DNA of 64,000 bases from Streptomyces sp. ERV7 (GTDB lineage: Bacteria; Actinomycetota; Actinomycetes; Streptomycetales; Streptomycetaceae): assembly GCF_001653515.1 (NCBI RefSeq), contig NZ_LYOY01000029.1, forward strand, positions 1,674,001 to 1,738,000, given 5' to 3'. A program made the translations under genes and the position numbers. Shown in pieces: positions 26,562-39,144 of the stretch; position 1 is the stretch's first letter; each line of letters opens with the position of its first letter. Below the pieces are notes generated by a model. It was given only the letters and a program-made list of their open reading frames with translations, searched no databases and was not told the origin of the DNA.

Positions 26562-26921
26562 GTGGATCGTGTCGCGCTGCGCGGCCTCAAGGCCCGCGGG
26601 CACCATGGCGTCTTCCCCCGGGAGCGCGAAGAGGGCCAGACCTTCATCGTGGACCTGGTGCTCGGCCTCGACACCCGCCCCGCGGCGGCCGACGACGACC
26701 TGGCGAAGACCGTGCACTACGGAGTGGTGGCCGAGGAAGTCGTGGACGTCATCCAGGGCGAGCCGGTCGACCTGATCGAGACGCTGGCCGAGCGCATCGC
26801 CCAGCAGTGCCTGAAGCACGCGGGGGTCCAGCAGGTGGAGGTGTGCGTCCACAAGCCGGACGCACCGATCACCGTCCCCTTCGACGACGTGACCATCACC
26901 ATCACCCGGAGCCGAGTATGA
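26562..26921 (+). CDS. folB: Dihydroneopterin aldolase
   Basis: FolB cleaves 7,8-dihydroneopterin to hydroxymethyl-dihydropterin and glycolaldehyde. The 119-residue protein has the family start DRVALRGLKARGHHGVFPRE, the acidic centre VDLVLGLDTRPAAADDDL, the catalytic-site segment TVHYGVVAEEV and VEVCVHKPDAPI at the end. The GTG at 26562 is chosen because GGAG lies 8 nt upstream; a GTG at 26553 is an alternative. The stop overlaps folK by 4 bp (ATGA). Confidence 0.93.
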   Translation: MDRVALRGLKARGHHGVFPREREEGQTFIVDLVLGLDTRPAAADDDLAKTVHYGVVAEEVVDVIQGEPVDLIETLAERIAQQCLKHAGVQQVEVCVHKPDAPITVPFDDVTITITRSRV

Positions 26922-27532
26922 CTGTGTTCTCCCACGAGAGCCCGCAGAGCGACCCGACCGTGCAGCCGGTGCCCGCCTCCGTGGTCGAGCAGGTGGACGC
27001 GGCCGACATCACCCTGTCCAACCCGCAGCGGGCCGTGATCTCCCTCGGCTCCAACCTCGGCAACCGACTGGAGACCCTCCAGGGCGCGATCGACGCGCTG
27101 GAGGACACGCCGGGCCTGCGGGTCAAGGCGGTCTCCCCGGTGTACGAGACGGAGCCGTGGGGCGTCGCCCCGGGTTCCCAGCCGTCGTACTTCAACGCGG
27201 TGGTCGTGGTGAAGACGACCCTCCCGCCCGGCTCGCTCCTGGAGCGCGGCCAGGCCATCGAGGAGGCCTTCGACCGGGTCCGCGAGGAGCGCTGGGGCCC
27301 GCGCACGATCGACGTGGACATCGTTGCCTACGCCGATCTCATCGTGGACGACCCGGTCCTGACGCTGCCCCACCCGCGCGCCCACGAGCGGGCGTTCGTC
27401 CTCGCCCCCTGGCAGGACGTGGACCCGGAGGCCCAGCTCCCCGGCCGCGGCCCGGTCGCCACCCTGCTCGCCGCGATCGGCCGCGAAGGCGTCCTCCCCC
27501 GCGCCGACCTGGAACTCCGCCTGCCCGAGTAG
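26918..27532 (+). CDS. folK: 2-amino-4-hydroxy-6-hydroxymethyldihydropteridine diphosphokinase
   Basis: FolK transfers pyrophosphate from ATP to the pterin, giving the FolP substrate. Motifs: ISLGSNLGNRLETLQGAIDAL, VYETEPWG, FNAVVVVKT, RWGPRTIDVDIVAY (metal-binding DxD) and LPHPRAHERAFVLAPW. An extra 40-residue N-terminal stretch precedes the fold, as in other actinobacteria. Coupled to folB through ATGA. Together with folP, folB and folE the window holds nearly the full dihydropteroate route. Confidence 0.95.
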   Translation: MTVFSHESPQSDPTVQPVPASVVEQVDAADITLSNPQRAVISLGSNLGNRLETLQGAIDALEDTPGLRVKAVSPVYETEPWGVAPGSQPSYFNAVVVVKTTLPPGSLLERGQAIEEAFDRVREERWGPRTIDVDIVAYADLIVDDPVLTLPHPRAHERAFVLAPWQDVDPEAQLPGRGPVATLLAAIGREGVLPRADLELRLPE

Positions 27533-27581
27533 TCGTTAGGCTGCTGACGGCGAGTAGGTTTCGAGTGAAGGGCACTCTTCG

Positions 27582-28064
27582 GTGAAACAACTGAGGCTGG
27601 GCGTACTGGCGGGAGTCTTCGCCGTCGCCGGAGTGCTCTCCTGGGCAGGGGCCCGGCTGTGGGACTCCCTGGGCACCCTGCCGAGCGTCCCGCTGGCCGC
27701 GCCGATCGTGCTGGCCGTGATCGCGGTCATCCTGCTCGCCACGGCCCTGTCCATCCGCTCCCGGCTGCGCGCCCAGCGCGAGCGCCGCCCCGGCGCCAAG
27801 GGCGTAGAGCCCCTGATGGCGGCCCGCGCCGTGGTCTTCGGCCAGTCCAGCGCCCTGGTCGCCGCACTGGTCTGCGGGATGTACGGCGGGACGGGCGTCT
27901 TCCTGCTCGGCTCCCTGGACATCCCGGCCCGCCGCGACCAGGCGATCTACGCGGGCTTCTCGGTGGCGGCGGGCATCGCGGTGGTAGCGGCGGCGTTCTT
28001 CCTGGAACGCGTCTGCAAACTCCCGGACGACGAGGACGAGGGGAAGGCGCCGGCGGCGCAGTAG
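27582..28064 (+). CDS. DUF3180 membrane protein
   Basis: A 160-residue protein with four hydrophobic segments: LGVLAGVFAVAGVLSWAGA, PIVLAVIAVILLATAL, AVVFGQSSALVAALVCGMY and YAGFSVAAGIAVVAAAFFL. The basic loop SRLRAQRERRPGAKGVEPL is cytoplasmic by the positive-inside rule, and the tail is acidic. DUF3180 proteins regularly follow folK in actinobacteria, but no function is known. The start is the GTG at 27582. Confidence 0.83.
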   Translation: MKQLRLGVLAGVFAVAGVLSWAGARLWDSLGTLPSVPLAAPIVLAVIAVILLATALSIRSRLRAQRERRPGAKGVEPLMAARAVVFGQSSALVAALVCGMYGGTGVFLLGSLDIPARRDQAIYAGFSVAAGIAVVAAAFFLERVCKLPDDEDEGKAPAAQ

Positions 28065-28200
28065 GGGCGCGGGGCCGGGACGGGACCAAGCTGCCCCGTC
28101 CGGGCGCACCGCACCCCCTTGAGGGGCGCGGGAAACCGCGCGACCGGCCCAAGGGGGTCCGCAGCCGGACAACCCCGCCCCCTGCGGGGCGAAGCCGGTC
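28065..28200. repeat. GC-rich dispersed repeat between convergent DUF3180 gene and folE
   Basis: Contains AGGGGCGCGGGAAACCGCGCGACC at about 28119-28143 in pieces, an inverse-orientation relative of the GCGCAGTTCCCCGCGCCCC element seen at 9.0 kb, plus CCCCGCCCCCTGCGGGGCG, a short hairpin. It lies between two convergent stops and probably terminates both. Confidence 0.5.
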
Positions 28201-28806
28201 TCAGCGCGCCATGATGAGGCTCATCGCCTCGGCCCGGGTCGCGGGGTCCCGCAACTGCCCGCGAACGGCAGAAGTGATCGTCTTGGCGCCGGGCTTGCGC
28301 ACACCCCGCATCGTCATGCACATGTGCTCGCACTCCACGACCACGATGACGCCGCGCGGCTCAAGGATCTCCATCAGCGAGTCCGCGATCTGCGTGGTCA
28401 GGCGCTCCTGGACCTGGGGTCGGCGCGCGTACACATCGACCAGCCGGGCCAGCTTCGACAGCCCCGTGATCTTCCCGTCCGCCGACGGGATGTACCCGAC
28501 GTGGGCCACGCCCACGAACGGCACCAGATGGTGTTCACAGCTGCTCATGACTTCGATGTCCTTCACCAGGACCATCTCGTCGTGGCCGAGGTCGAACGTC
28601 GTCGTCAGCACGTCCTGGGGCTTCTGCCACAGACCCGCGAATATCTCCCGGTACGCCCGCGCCACCCGCGCCGGCGTCTCCTGCAGACCCTCGCGGTCCG
28701 GGTCCTCGCCGACCGCGATGAGGAGCTCGCGCACGGCGTTCTCGGCCCGCTTCTCGTCGAACTCGCCGATGCGGCCCTCGCCGTCCAGCGTCACCGGGTC
28801 GGTCAT
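28201..28806 (-). CDS. folE: GTP cyclohydrolase I
   Basis: FolE opens the GTP ring to give dihydroneopterin triphosphate, the first folate step. The 201-residue protein has the zinc/active-site motifs [21 protein letters not shown] and [12 protein letters not shown], with [17 protein letters not shown] sequence [12 protein letters not shown] between them. ATG at 28806. It is downstream of ftsH on the same strand with a 107-bp gap, so it may be read from the ftsH promoter. Confidence 0.96.
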   Translation of the reverse strand: MTDPVTLDGEGRIGEFDEKRAENAVRELLIAVGEDPDREGLQETPARVARAYREIFAGLWQKPQDVLTTTFDLGHDEMVLVKDIEVMSSCEHHLVPFVGVAHVGYIPSADGKITGLSKLARLVDVYARRPQVQERLTTQIADSLMEILEPRGVIVVVECEHMCMTMRGVRKPGAKTITSAVRGQLRDPATRAEAMSLIMAR

Positions 28807-28913
28807 CTGTGCCTCGTTCCTCGTTCGTCTGCACGGGCGTACGAAAGCGCCGCGCCCCCACAGGCTAAAACCTGGGGGGCGCGGCGTGCATTCCGGGTCC
28901 GAGGAGCCGGGAG

Positions 28914-30941
<2,028 letters not shown>

Positions 30942-31122
30942 CCATACGGAGCGAGAACGCCCCGTCCCTCCTGCCCGTAGGTAAATGCTGCTGTGAGAAA
31001 AGACTGTTCTTCGGACGGTACCCCAGCATTGTCACCCGCGGCCGCAAGGGACGGCTGGCAAACCCGCCTTCCCAAGCTCCAACGCGGGAAGGGGGCTGAG
31101 GGTTCCCGTCAGGGTTCCCGGC

Positions 31123-31686
31123 TCAGCCGCCGTAGACGTGCGGAGCGAGCGTCCCGACAAAGGGGAGATTGCGGTACTTCTCGGCGTAGTCAAGGCCGTA
31201 ACCGACGACGAATTCATTCGGAATGTCGAATCCGATCCACTTCACGTCGATCGCGACCTTTGCGGCATCCGGCTTACGGAGCAGCGTGCAGACCTCAAGA
31301 GAGGCGGGCTCGCGGGATCCGAGGTTGGAGAGCAGCCAGGACAGCGTGAGGCCGGAGTCGATGATGTCCTCGACGATCAGGACGTGCTTGCCCTTGATGT
31401 CGGTGTCGAGGTCCTTGAGGATCCGGACGACGCCGGAGGACTGGGTGCCCGCGCCGTAGGAGGAGACGGCCATCCAGTCCATGGTGACCGGGGTGGACAG
31501 CGCGCGCGCCAGGTCCGCCATGACCATCACGGCACCCTTGAGGACGCCGACGATCAGGAGGTCCTTGCCCGCGTACTCCGCGTCGATCTTCGCGGCCAGC
31601 TCGGCCAGCTTGGCGTCGATCTCTTCCTTGGTGATGAGCACCGACTGGAGGTCGGTGCCCATGTCCTTCTCGTTCACCCGGGCCAC
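31123..31686 (-). CDS. hpt: Hypoxanthine phosphoribosyltransferase
   Basis: Hpt salvages hypoxanthine/guanine with PRPP. The PRPP-binding signature [19 protein letters not shown] is intact, along with [15 protein letters not shown] and [16 protein letters not shown]. Length 187 from the GTG at 31686; a closer ATG gives a slightly shorter form. It lies 21 bp after tilS, the standard tilS-hpt-ftsH order. An inverted repeat GGCTGAG...CTCAGCC (31094-31128) spans the stop and encloses two GGTTCCCG repeats, a possible weak terminator. Confidence 0.95.
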   Translation of the reverse strand: MARVNEKDMGTDLQSVLITKEEIDAKLAELAAKIDAEYAGKDLLIVGVLKGAVMVMADLARALSTPVTMDWMAVSSYGAGTQSSGVVRILKDLDTDIKGKHVLIVEDIIDSGLTLSWLLSNLGSREPASLEVCTLLRKPDAAKVAIDVKWIGFDIPNEFVVGYGLDYAEKYRNLPFVGTLAPHVYGG

Positions 31687-31707
31687 TTTCGTTGTACGTA
31701 CGTGAGC

Positions 31708-32778
31708 TCAGCTCTGCCGGATGACCAGTCTGCCACCCTGCCGCCGTGCCTCGACGCGCCCGGGGAGGTTGATGGCCCGCTGGCCGCGCCAGCCCGTGAT
31801 CAGGCGGTCGACCTCCTCGACGTGGCGGGCGAAGAGCGAGCCGGCGGGGGAACCGGCGTGGATGAGGGCCTTGCGCAGCACCCGGCGGCGGACCGCGGCG
31901 GGCAGTGCGTAGAGCTTTCCGCACAGCAGCTCGCCGGCCTCGTCCCGTACCGAGGGGTCGGCCTCGGCGGCCCAGGCGTCCAGGGCGTCGGCGTCGTCGC
32001 GGGAGAGCTCGGCGGTGCGCGCCAGGGCCTCCATGACGCCCTTGCCGAGCGCCTTCTCCAGGGCGGGCAGGCCCTCGTGGCGCAGCCGGGAGCGGGTATA
32101 GGCGGGGTCGGCGTTGTGCGGGTCGTCCCAGACGGGCAGCGACTGGACCAGGCACGCCTTGCGGGCGGTGTGCCGGTCGAGCTGGAGGAAGGGGCGGCGG
32201 TAGCGGCCGTGGGCGCCGGAGACGGCGGCCATGCCGGACAGGGAGCGGGTGCCCGAACCGCGGGCGAGGCCGAGCAGAACCGTCTCCGCCTGGTCGTCGC
32301 GGGTGTGGCCGAGCAGGACCGCGGCAGCGCCGTGGCGCTCGGCGGCGGCGTCCAGGGCGGCGTAGCGGGCGTCCCGGGCGGCGGCCTCGGGGCCGCCCAC
32401 GCGGCCCACCTTCACGGCGACGGCCTCGACCGGGTCGAGCCCCATCGCGGTGAGCCGGGCGGCGACCTCGGCGGCGCGCTGGTCGGAGCCGGCCTGCAGG
32501 CCGTGGTCGACGGTGACGGCGCCGGCGCGGACGGAGAGCTTGCGGGATTCGAAGGCGAGGGCGGAGGCGAGCGCCATGGAGTCGGCGCCGCCCGAGCAGG
32601 CGACGAGGACCAGGGGGCCGTCGGCGCCGCCCTCGCGCGCGGGGTCGCGCGGAATGTCGAGGGGGGTGGTGGGGGGCGGGGTGCGGCCGTCGTGGAGGAC
32701 GAGCGCGTCGTGCAGTACGTCGTGGAGTACGCGGCGGACCGCCAGGCGTATCGCCGCGACCGCAGGATGGGGACCCAT
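31708..32778 (-). CDS. tilS: tRNA(Ile)-lysidine synthase
   Basis: TilS converts the wobble cytidine of the CAU-anticodon tRNA-Ile to lysidine. The PP-loop ATPase motif is [18 protein letters not shown], followed by [10 protein letters not shown] and [20 protein letters not shown]. The 356-residue length fits the short actinobacterial form, with a helical C-terminal domain ([19 protein letters not shown]). Start ATG 32778. First gene of the tilS-hpt-ftsH-folE run; the 209-bp gap upstream holds its promoter and no other gene. Confidence 0.94.
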   Translation of the reverse strand: MGPHPAVAAIRLAVRRVLHDVLHDALVLHDGRTPPPTTPLDIPRDPAREGGADGPLVLVACSGGADSMALASALAFESRKLSVRAGAVTVDHGLQAGSDQRAAEVAARLTAMGLDPVEAVAVKVGRVGGPEAAARDARYAALDAAAERHGAAAVLLGHTRDDQAETVLLGLARGSGTRSLSGMAAVSGAHGRYRRPFLQLDRHTARKACLVQSLPVWDDPHNADPAYTRSRLRHEGLPALEKALGKGVMEALARTAELSRDDADALDAWAAEADPSVRDEAGELLCGKLYALPAAVRRRVLRKALIHAGSPAGSLFARHVEEVDRLITGWRGQRAINLPGRVEARRQGGRLVIRQS

Positions 32779-32987
32779 GTCCGGTGCCCTTCGGTGAAGT
32801 TGGGGGGTGCCTCGGGACGAGGGAAGAGATCGGTCACACAGAGTGCGTAGATGGTGACAGAACCGAGCCGATACCCGAGCATTGCACGCCTACCCATGCC
32901 CTACGGTCCCTCGGATGGGTGATCCTGCGCATTTCCGGGGGACAGCTGTGGGCCCCGGGTACGTGGGTGCGGTCGGCGCTCGTGCGG

Positions 32988-34127
32988 TCAGCCCTCTGCC
33001 TTGCGGTGCACCCGCGCGACCCAGTCCGCCGGTTTGGCGATCTCCGCCTTGGTCGGGAGCGTGTTGGGCGAGGTCCAGACCCGGTTGAAGCCGTCCATGC
33101 CGACCTGGTCGACGACCGCCCGTACGAACCGCTCGCCGTCGCGGTACTGGCGCAGTTTGGCGTCGAGGCCGAGCAGCTTGCGCAGGGCCTGGTCGAGGCG
33201 GGAGGCGCCCTTGGCGCGGCGCTGCTGGAACTTCTCGCGGATCTCGGCCACCGAGGGCACGACCTGCGGTCCCACGCCGTCCATCACGAAGTCCGCGTGG
33301 CCCTCCAGGAGCGACATCACCGCGGTGAGCCGGCCGAGGATCTCCCGCTGGGCCGGGGTCTGCACCAACTCGACCAGGGAGCGGCCGCTGTCGCCCTCCT
33401 CGCCCTCGGGGCGGCTTCCGGTGAGCGACTGGGCGGCCTCGCGCAGCCGCTCCAGGACGGTCATCGGGTCGACGTCGGTCTCACCGAGGAATGACTGGAT
33501 TTCACCCTCCAGGTGGTCGCGCAGCCAGGGCACACCGGTGAACTGGGTGCGGTGGGTCTCCTCGTGCAGACACACCCAGAGCCGGAAGTCGTGCGGGTCC
33601 ACGTCGAGCTCGCGCTCCACGTGGACGATGTTGGGGGCGACCAGGAGCAGGCGCCCGCCGCCGTTCTTCCCGGCCGGGAACTCGCGGGTGGCGGGCGCGA
33701 ACGTCTCGTACTGCCCGAGTACGCGCGAGGACAGGAAGCTGAGCAGCATCCCGAGCTCCACACCGGTGACCTTGCCGCCGACCGCGCCGAGCACGGCGCC
33801 GCCCGCGCCGCCGCCCCGGCGCTCCTGCATCTTGTCGAGCAGCGGCTTCAGGACCGCCCGGAACCCGGCCACGTTGGCCTTGACCCAGCCGGCGCGGTCG
33901 ACCACGAGGACGGGGGTGTCGGCGGGGCGGGCGCTCTCCGGGATCATCCGGGTGAAGGCCCGCACGTGTTCTTCCGAGGCCTTGGCGTGCCGGCGCAGCT
34001 CCGCGACGACGGCGCGTGCCTCGTCCCGGCTCACGTCGGGGCCCGGCCTCACCAGTCGGGTCGCGGTCGCCACCGCGAGGTTCCAGTCGACCATCCCAGC
34101 AGAAGCAGCACCACCGATGCCTGTCAT
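32988..34127 (-). CDS. Zincin-like metallopeptidase (DUF2342, F420-associated family)
   Basis: A 379-residue cytosolic protein of the zinc-dependent metalloprotease/coenzyme F420 biosynthesis-associated family. The zinc motif is [18 protein letters not shown] (HExxH) and a likely third ligand region is [15 protein letters not shown], about 90 residues later. The name reflects co-occurrence with F420 genes; the substrate is unknown. It sits between dacB and tilS, its usual place in Streptomyces. The start is the ATG at 34127. Confidence 0.87.
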   Translation of the reverse strand: MTGIGGAASAGMVDWNLAVATATRLVRPGPDVSRDEARAVVAELRRHAKASEEHVRAFTRMIPESARPADTPVLVVDRAGWVKANVAGFRAVLKPLLDKMQERRGGGAGGAVLGAVGGKVTGVELGMLLSFLSSRVLGQYETFAPATREFPAGKNGGGRLLLVAPNIVHVERELDVDPHDFRLWVCLHEETHRTQFTGVPWLRDHLEGEIQSFLGETDVDPMTVLERLREAAQSLTGSRPEGEEGDSGRSLVELVQTPAQREILGRLTAVMSLLEGHADFVMDGVGPQVVPSVAEIREKFQQRRAKGASRLDQALRKLLGLDAKLRQYRDGERFVRAVVDQVGMDGFNRVWTSPNTLPTKAEIAKPADWVARVHRKAEG

Positions 34128-34181
34128 GCGTCAACCGTACGTTGTCCTCTCCTGCGGGGAGGAGGGTTGACGCCTTGGCGT

Positions 34182-35612
34182 TTACGGGGCGGACGACGCG
34201 GAACCGGACCCGCAGCCGCAGCGGGCCAGCCGCTCGGCGAGCCGGTCGAGGGCGCGCTGGGCGGCGTCGGGGCCGGGGGTGTCCGAGGCGAGGAAGGCGA
34301 AGGTGAGCAGATGGCCGTCGGCGTCCACGACGGTGCCCGCGAGCGCGTTGACGCCGGAGAGGGTGCCGGTCTTGGCGCGGACGAGGCCGGTGCCCCCGGA
34401 GGCGGCCCCGTAGCGGCCGCGCAGGGTGCCGGTGAACCCGGCGACCGGCAGACCGGTGAGGACCGGGCGCAGCTCCGGGTGGGCGGGGTCGGCGGCGCGG
34501 GCCAGCAGCAGGGTCAGCAGCTGGGCGCTGACCCGGTCGTCGCGGTCGAGGCCGCTGCCGTCGGCGAACCGGGCGGCGGCGGCCTGCGGCAGGCCGAGGG
34601 CCGCGAGCCGGTCGGCCACCGCCTTCGCGGCCCCGTCGAAGTCGGCGGGCTGCCCGGCGGCGATCGCGGTCTGGCGGGCGAGCGCCTCGGCGAGGTCGTT
34701 GTCGCTGTTGGTCAGCATCCGCTCGACCAGGTCGGACAGCGGCGCGGAGAGGGTGCGGGCGAGCTCGGCGGCGCCCTGCGGGGCCTTCCCCGGGCGGGGC
34801 GCGCTCGCGGTGACGCCGCGCTCGCGCAGCAGCGAGGCGAACGTACGGGCGGTGTCGCCCGCCGGGTCCCCGGTGCGCGGCGCGGGGCCGCTGTCGCTGC
34901 CGTCCACGCGTCCCTCGTCGGTCATCAGGGCGACGACGGGCGCGATGTTCTCGTTCGGGCCGATGGGGTGCAGCTCGGGGCCGCTGTAGCGGGAGAGGTC
35001 GTAGGTGAGGGACGCGTCGGCGACGCCCCGGGTGCGCAGGGCGCGGGCGGTGGCGTCGGCGAGGGCGCGCAGACCGTCCCTGCCGAGCGTGGGGTCGCCG
35101 CCGCCGACCAGGGTGAGCGCGTTGCCCGTGGCGGGGGCGACGACGGTGGTGGGGATGCGGTGGCCGGGGCCGAGCGCCGACAGGGCGGCGACCGCGGTGG
35201 CGATCTTGACGGTGGAGGCGGGCGTCATGGCGGTGTCCGCGCGCTGCCCGTAGAGCTGCTTGCCGGTGGCCGTGTCGTACACGGCGGCCGCGGGCCGCGG
35301 GCCGAGGCCGGGCGAGGCGAGCAGGGGGCCGAGGACCTGGTCGAGCGCGGTGTCCGCCACGGCGTTCGCGGGGGCGTTCGCGGGGGCGCCAAGCGCGGTG
35401 AGCACGCCCCTCGCGCTGGGCGCGGGCGCCGGTACGGGGGGCGCGCCCAGGTGATGTGCGCCACCTGTTCGCCGGTGAGCCGCTGCGCGGTCGCGCTCCG
35501 CCGTACGCTGACCGGAGTCCCAGGGACCGGCCGTGGCCACCGCTCCGGCCGCCACCGCCAGGCCTACCGCAGCCGCACCCGCCGTGAGCTGCCATGTCTT
35601 GGGTCCCGGCAC
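34182..35612 (-). CDS. dacB: D-alanyl-D-alanine carboxypeptidase/endopeptidase (PBP4 type)
   Basis: A secreted class C low-molecular-weight penicillin-binding protein that trims peptidoglycan peptides. Active-site motifs in order: SxxK in [16 protein letters not shown], SxN in [16 protein letters not shown], and KTG in [16 protein letters not shown]. The N-terminus [21 protein letters not shown] is a signal or anchor. I chose GTG at 35612 (MPGPKTWQ); a GTG at 35657 adds 15 residues. The extreme C-terminus [12 protein letters not shown] is unusual. Divergent from ppa. Confidence 0.92.
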   Translation of the reverse strand: MPGPKTWQLTAGAAAVGLAVAAGAVATAGPWDSGQRTAERDRAAAHRRTGGAHHLGAPPVPAPAPSARGVLTALGAPANAPANAVADTALDQVLGPLLASPGLGPRPAAAVYDTATGKQLYGQRADTAMTPASTVKIATAVAALSALGPGHRIPTTVVAPATGNALTLVGGGDPTLGRDGLRALADATARALRTRGVADASLTYDLSRYSGPELHPIGPNENIAPVVALMTDEGRVDGSDSGPAPRTGDPAGDTARTFASLLRERGVTASAPRPGKAPQGAAELARTLSAPLSDLVERMLTNSDNDLAEALARQTAIAAGQPADFDGAAKAVADRLAALGLPQAAAARFADGSGLDRDDRVSAQLLTLLLARAADPAHPELRPVLTGLPVAGFTGTLRGRYGAASGGTGLVRAKTGTLSGVNALAGTVVDADGHLLTFAFLASDTPGPDAAQRALDRLAERLARCGCGSGSASSAP

Positions 35613-35798
35613 CGAGGACCAGCCCCTTTCGCGATCACACACCTGCGTGAGGGACACTTAATCACCAGAACTGCGTCTTGCCGCGAACATGGCACTCCGG
35701 GTCAGCACCGGCGGCCCATCCGGCTGAGTGTCCCGGGCCCGACCCGGGGGACGCGGGAACCGTCAAATGCATGTGCTGATCATGGAGGAGAGCCACCC

Positions 35799-36293
35799 GT
35801 GGAGTTCGACGTCACCATCGAGATCCCGAAGGGTTCGCGGAACAAGTACGAGGTGGACCACGAGACCGGCCGGATCCGCCTGGACCGTCGACTCTTCACC
35901 TCGACCAGCTACCCGGCGGACTACGGCTTCGTCGAGAACACCCTCGGCGAGGACGGCGACCCGCTGGACGCGCTCGTCATCCTGGACGAGCCCACGTTCC
36001 CGGGCTGCCTGATCCGCTGCCGCGCCATCGGCATGTTCCGTATGACCGACGAGGCGGGCGGCGACGACAAGCTGCTCTGCGTGCCGGCGTCCGACCCGCG
36101 TGTCGAGCACCTGCGCGACATCCACCACGTGTCGGAGTTCGACCGCCTGGAGATCCAGCACTTCTTCGAGGTCTACAAGGACCTGGAGCCCGGCAAGTCC
36201 GTCGAGGGCGCCGACTGGGTCGGCCGCGCCGAGGCCGAGGAAGAGATCAAGGCCTCCTACAAGCGCCTTGAGGCGCAGGGCGGCGCGCACTGA
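35799..36293 (+). CDS. ppa: Inorganic pyrophosphatase (family I)
   Basis: Ppa hydrolyses pyrophosphate to drive biosynthesis. The 164-residue protein has the family signature [16 protein letters not shown] (metal-binding aspartates), preceded by the usual [19 protein letters not shown] and [17 protein letters not shown]. The GTG at 35799 is supported by GGAGGAG 8 nt upstream. Monocistronic: divergent from dacB and closed by a strong hairpin. Confidence 0.97.
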   Translation: MEFDVTIEIPKGSRNKYEVDHETGRIRLDRRLFTSTSYPADYGFVENTLGEDGDPLDALVILDEPTFPGCLIRCRAIGMFRMTDEAGGDDKLLCVPASDPRVEHLRDIHHVSEFDRLEIQHFFEVYKDLEPGKSVEGADWVGRAEAEEEIKASYKRLEAQGGAH

Positions 36294-36307
36294 CGCGCCT
36301 CTGATCC

Positions 36308-36357
36308 GTACGACGACGGGCGGTGCACCTTCCGGGGTGCGCCGCCCGTTGTCGTAC
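36308..36357. terminator. Long hairpin after ppa
   Basis: The 22-bp arms at 36308-36329 and 36336-36357 (starting GTACGACGACGGGCGG) pair with two mismatches around a TTCCGG loop. It lies 14 bp after the ppa stop. Confidence 0.85.
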
Positions 36358-36423
36358 GACTTGATGATCGCCCACATACTGGGCACACGCATACGTACTG
36401 AAGGGGCCGTAGGGAGGCAAGGG

Positions 36424-38064
36424 GTGGCTGAGCAGCAGGGGCCGGAGGAGCGCAAGCCGCTCTCGGACGAGGCGCGCAGCGCCTTCGCGGCTCCCGACGG
36501 GGTGGACCACCCCGGGCCCCCCGAGGAGGACTCGCCGACCTCCGAGTTCGCGCTGCCGGCCGGGGTGCCGGAGCCCGAGCCGGTCGTGGAGCAGCCCGCC
36601 TCCGCCTTCGCGCCGCCCAGCACCTACTCGGCCCGCGAGGCCCCGTCCGCGACGATCACCACCGCCGGGCTGCCGCTGGTGCGGCTCTCCAAGGACGCGC
36701 CCTGGCAGGACCGGATGCGCACCATGCTGCGGATGCCGGTGGGCGAGCGGCCGGTGCCGGAGACGGCCCTGAAGTCCGACGAGTCGGGGCCCGCCGTGCC
36801 GCGCGTGCTCGACCTGACGCTGCGTATCGGCGAGCTGCTGCTCGCGGGCGGCGAGGGTGCGGAGGACGTCGAGGCGGCGATGTTCGCGATCTGCCGCTCG
36901 TACGGCCTGGACCGCTGCGAGCCGACGGTGACCTTCACCCTGCTGTCCATCACCCACCAGCCGTCCCTGGTGGACGACCCGGTCACGGCGAACCGGACGG
37001 TGCGCCGCCGGGGCACCGACTACACGCGCCTCGCGGCCGTGCACCGGCTCGTCACGGATATGACCAGCCCCGAGCACGACGTCACGCTCGAAGAGGCCTA
37101 CCGCCGGCTCGCCGAGATCCGCCGCAACCGGCACCCGTACCCCGGCTGGCTCCTCACCCTCGCCGCGGGCGGCCTCGCGGGGGCGGCGTCGGTGCTGGTC
37201 GGCGGCGGTGTGACGGTGTTCCTGGTGGCCGCGGCCGGCGCGATCCTCGGCGACCGGCTGGCCTGGCTCTGCGCGGCGCGCGGGCTGCCCGAGTTCTACC
37301 AGTTCGTGGTGGCGGCGATGCCGCCCGCGGCGATGGGTGTGGCGCTCAGCCTGCTCGGCTGGGACCTGCGGCCCTCGGCGGTGATCACCGGTGGGCTGTT
37401 CGCCCTGATCCCCGGGCGGGCGCTGGTGGCCGCCGTACAGGACGGCCTGACCGGCTTCTACATCACCGCCTCGGCCCGCCTCCTGGAGGTCACGTACTTC
37501 TTCGTGGCGATCGTGATCGGCGTGCTCACCGTGCTGTACGGGGGGCTCCAGGTCGACGCCAAGCTGAACCCCGAGGCGGCGCTGAGCCCCATCGAGCGGC
37601 CCGTCGTGCAGACGCTGGCGTCGATGGTGCTCTGTCTGACCTTCGCCGTCCTGCTCCAGCAGGAACGTTCCACCGTGTGGATCGCGACGGTGAACGGCGG
37701 GATCGCCTGGGTGATCTACGCGTCGATCGCGGTCACCGCGAAGGGGTCACCGATCATGGCGACGGCGGTGGCGGCCGGTCTGGTCGGCCTGTTCGGGCAG
37801 CTGCTCGCGCGCTACCGCAACACGTCCGCGCTGCCGTACGTGACGGCGGCGATCGGGCCGCTGCTGCCGGGCAGCGCCACGTACTTCGGGGTGCTGGCGA
37901 TCGCCCAGAACCACCGGGACCAGGGGCTCGCCAACATCGCCAAGGCGGCGGCGCTGGCGATGGCGATCGCCATCGGGGTGAACCTGGGGAGCGAGATGTC
38001 CCGGATGTTCCTGAAGGCGCCGGGAGCGGGGCGCAAGGCGGCGAAGCGTACGCGGGGGTTCTGA
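36424..38064 (+). CDS. Threonine/serine exporter family (ThrE/DUF1212) membrane protein
   Basis: A 546-residue protein. A disordered acidic/proline N-terminus (about 110 residues) precedes the ThrE fold: the hydrolase-like stretch LLLAGGEGAEDVEAAMFAICRSYGL, then about ten membrane helices (LLTLAAGGLAGAASVLVGGG, PPAAMGVALSLLGW, VTYFFVAIVIGVLTVLYGG, TLASMVLCLTFAVLLQ, GSATYFGVLAI). The Corynebacterium homologue exports threonine. The GTG at 36424 is chosen since GGGAGG lies 6 nt before it; an upstream ATG at 36364 is in frame. Confidence 0.85.
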   Translation: MAEQQGPEERKPLSDEARSAFAAPDGVDHPGPPEEDSPTSEFALPAGVPEPEPVVEQPASAFAPPSTYSAREAPSATITTAGLPLVRLSKDAPWQDRMRTMLRMPVGERPVPETALKSDESGPAVPRVLDLTLRIGELLLAGGEGAEDVEAAMFAICRSYGLDRCEPTVTFTLLSITHQPSLVDDPVTANRTVRRRGTDYTRLAAVHRLVTDMTSPEHDVTLEEAYRRLAEIRRNRHPYPGWLLTLAAGGLAGAASVLVGGGVTVFLVAAAGAILGDRLAWLCAARGLPEFYQFVVAAMPPAAMGVALSLLGWDLRPSAVITGGLFALIPGRALVAAVQDGLTGFYITASARLLEVTYFFVAIVIGVLTVLYGGLQVDAKLNPEAALSPIERPVVQTLASMVLCLTFAVLLQQERSTVWIATVNGGIAWVIYASIAVTAKGSPIMATAVAAGLVGLFGQLLARYRNTSALPYVTAAIGPLLPGSATYFGVLAIAQNHRDQGLANIAKAAALAMAIAIGVNLGSEMSRMFLKAPGAGRKAAKRTRGF

Positions 38065-38147
38065 GAGCCTGTCTTTCGACCCCCGCCTGCCCCGACGCCC
38101 GGCACGCGCGCTTCGGCCGCCGGCCGGTGGGGGCCGGCAGCGCCCAC

Positions 38148-38299
38148 GCGGCGGAGCCGCGCATGTCGCGGCCCCGCGCCCCTCGGGGGCCCGCTCAGCG
38201 CTTCGCGTGGCGCCTGCGCTGGGGCGGCGGAGCCGCGCATGTCGCGGCCCCGCGCCCCTCGGGGGCCCGCTCAGCGCTTCGCGTGGCGCCTGCGCTGGG
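38148..38299. repeat. Exact 76-bp tandem duplication over the dedA 3' end
   Basis: Bases 38148-38223 and 38224-38299 are identical. The second unit contains the dedA stop (38271-38273) and its last 27 coding bases; the first unit is a non-coding copy of the same. Each unit also carries the dispersed GCGGAGCCGC...CCCCGCGCCCCTCGGGG element. The region between ThrE and DedA otherwise holds no gene. Confidence 0.95.
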
Positions 38300-38972
38300 G
38301 CGGGCGGGGCTGGGACAGGTCCGACGGGCCCTGGGCCCCCGGACCCGCCTTCTTCGCCTTGGAGCGGGCCCTCAGGAACTCGATCGCGATCGGGACCACC
38401 GAGATCAGCACGATCGCGACCAGCATCAGCTCGATGTGCTTGTGCACGAACTCGACGTTGCCCAGGGAGGCGCCGAGCAGCGTCACACCCGCGCCCCACA
38501 GCGTGCCGCCGATCACGTTGTACGTGATGAACGAGCGGTAGTTCATCCGGCTCACGCCCGCGATGATCGGCGTGAACGTCCGCACGATCGGCACGAACCG
38601 GGCCAGCACCAGCGACTTCGGACCGTACTTCTCGAAGAACTCGTGCGCCTTCTCCACGTTCTCCTGCTTGAAGAGCTTGGAGTCCGGCCGGTTGAAGAGC
38701 GAAGGGCCGACCTTGCGGCCGAAGAGGTAGCCCACCTGGTCGCCCACGACGGCGGCGGCCACGACCAGCACGCAGACCAGCCACAGCGGGGTGTCGATCT
38801 TGCCGCTGGTGACCAGCAGGCCGGTGGTGAACAGGAGCGAGTCGCCCGGCAGGAAGAAGCCGATGAGCAGGCCGGACTCGGCGAAGACGATCACCAGCAG
38901 ACCGGCCAGGCCGAAGGACGACAGCAGCTGGTCGGGGTCCAGCCAGCTCGGACCGAGTGCGAGGTTGGTCAC
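38271..38972 (-). CDS. DedA-family membrane protein
   Basis: A 233-residue protein of the DedA/SNARE-associated family, linked in other bacteria to undecaprenyl-phosphate or phospholipid flipping. Motifs include FAESGLLIGFFLPGDSLLF, GDQVGYLFGRKVGPSLF and VLARFVPIVRTFTPIIAGV with the conserved acidic and arginine residues. Four or five helices. Start GTG 38972 (MTNLALGPSW). The basic tail RPPQRRRHAKR is encoded in the duplicated 76-bp unit. Confidence 0.9.
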   Translation of the reverse strand: MTNLALGPSWLDPDQLLSSFGLAGLLVIVFAESGLLIGFFLPGDSLLFTTGLLVTSGKIDTPLWLVCVLVVAAAVVGDQVGYLFGRKVGPSLFNRPDSKLFKQENVEKAHEFFEKYGPKSLVLARFVPIVRTFTPIIAGVSRMNYRSFITYNVIGGTLWGAGVTLLGASLGNVEFVHKHIELMLVAIVLISVVPIAIEFLRARSKAKKAGPGAQGPSDLSQPRPPQRRRHAKR

Positions 38973-39144
38973 GGGTTCCGGCGCTCCTGGGTCAGGGGTC
39001 GGGGCGGGGGCGCGTAAGCGCGCGTTGACGGGGCCAAAACTATCAACGCCTGCGGCGCACTCCAGGTTCCACCGGGTTCCTGGGGATGCGCTGTGCCCGG
39101 GCGGGTACGAAGCTGGGTCCCAGGATCTCCAGGAGGTAGGCGCG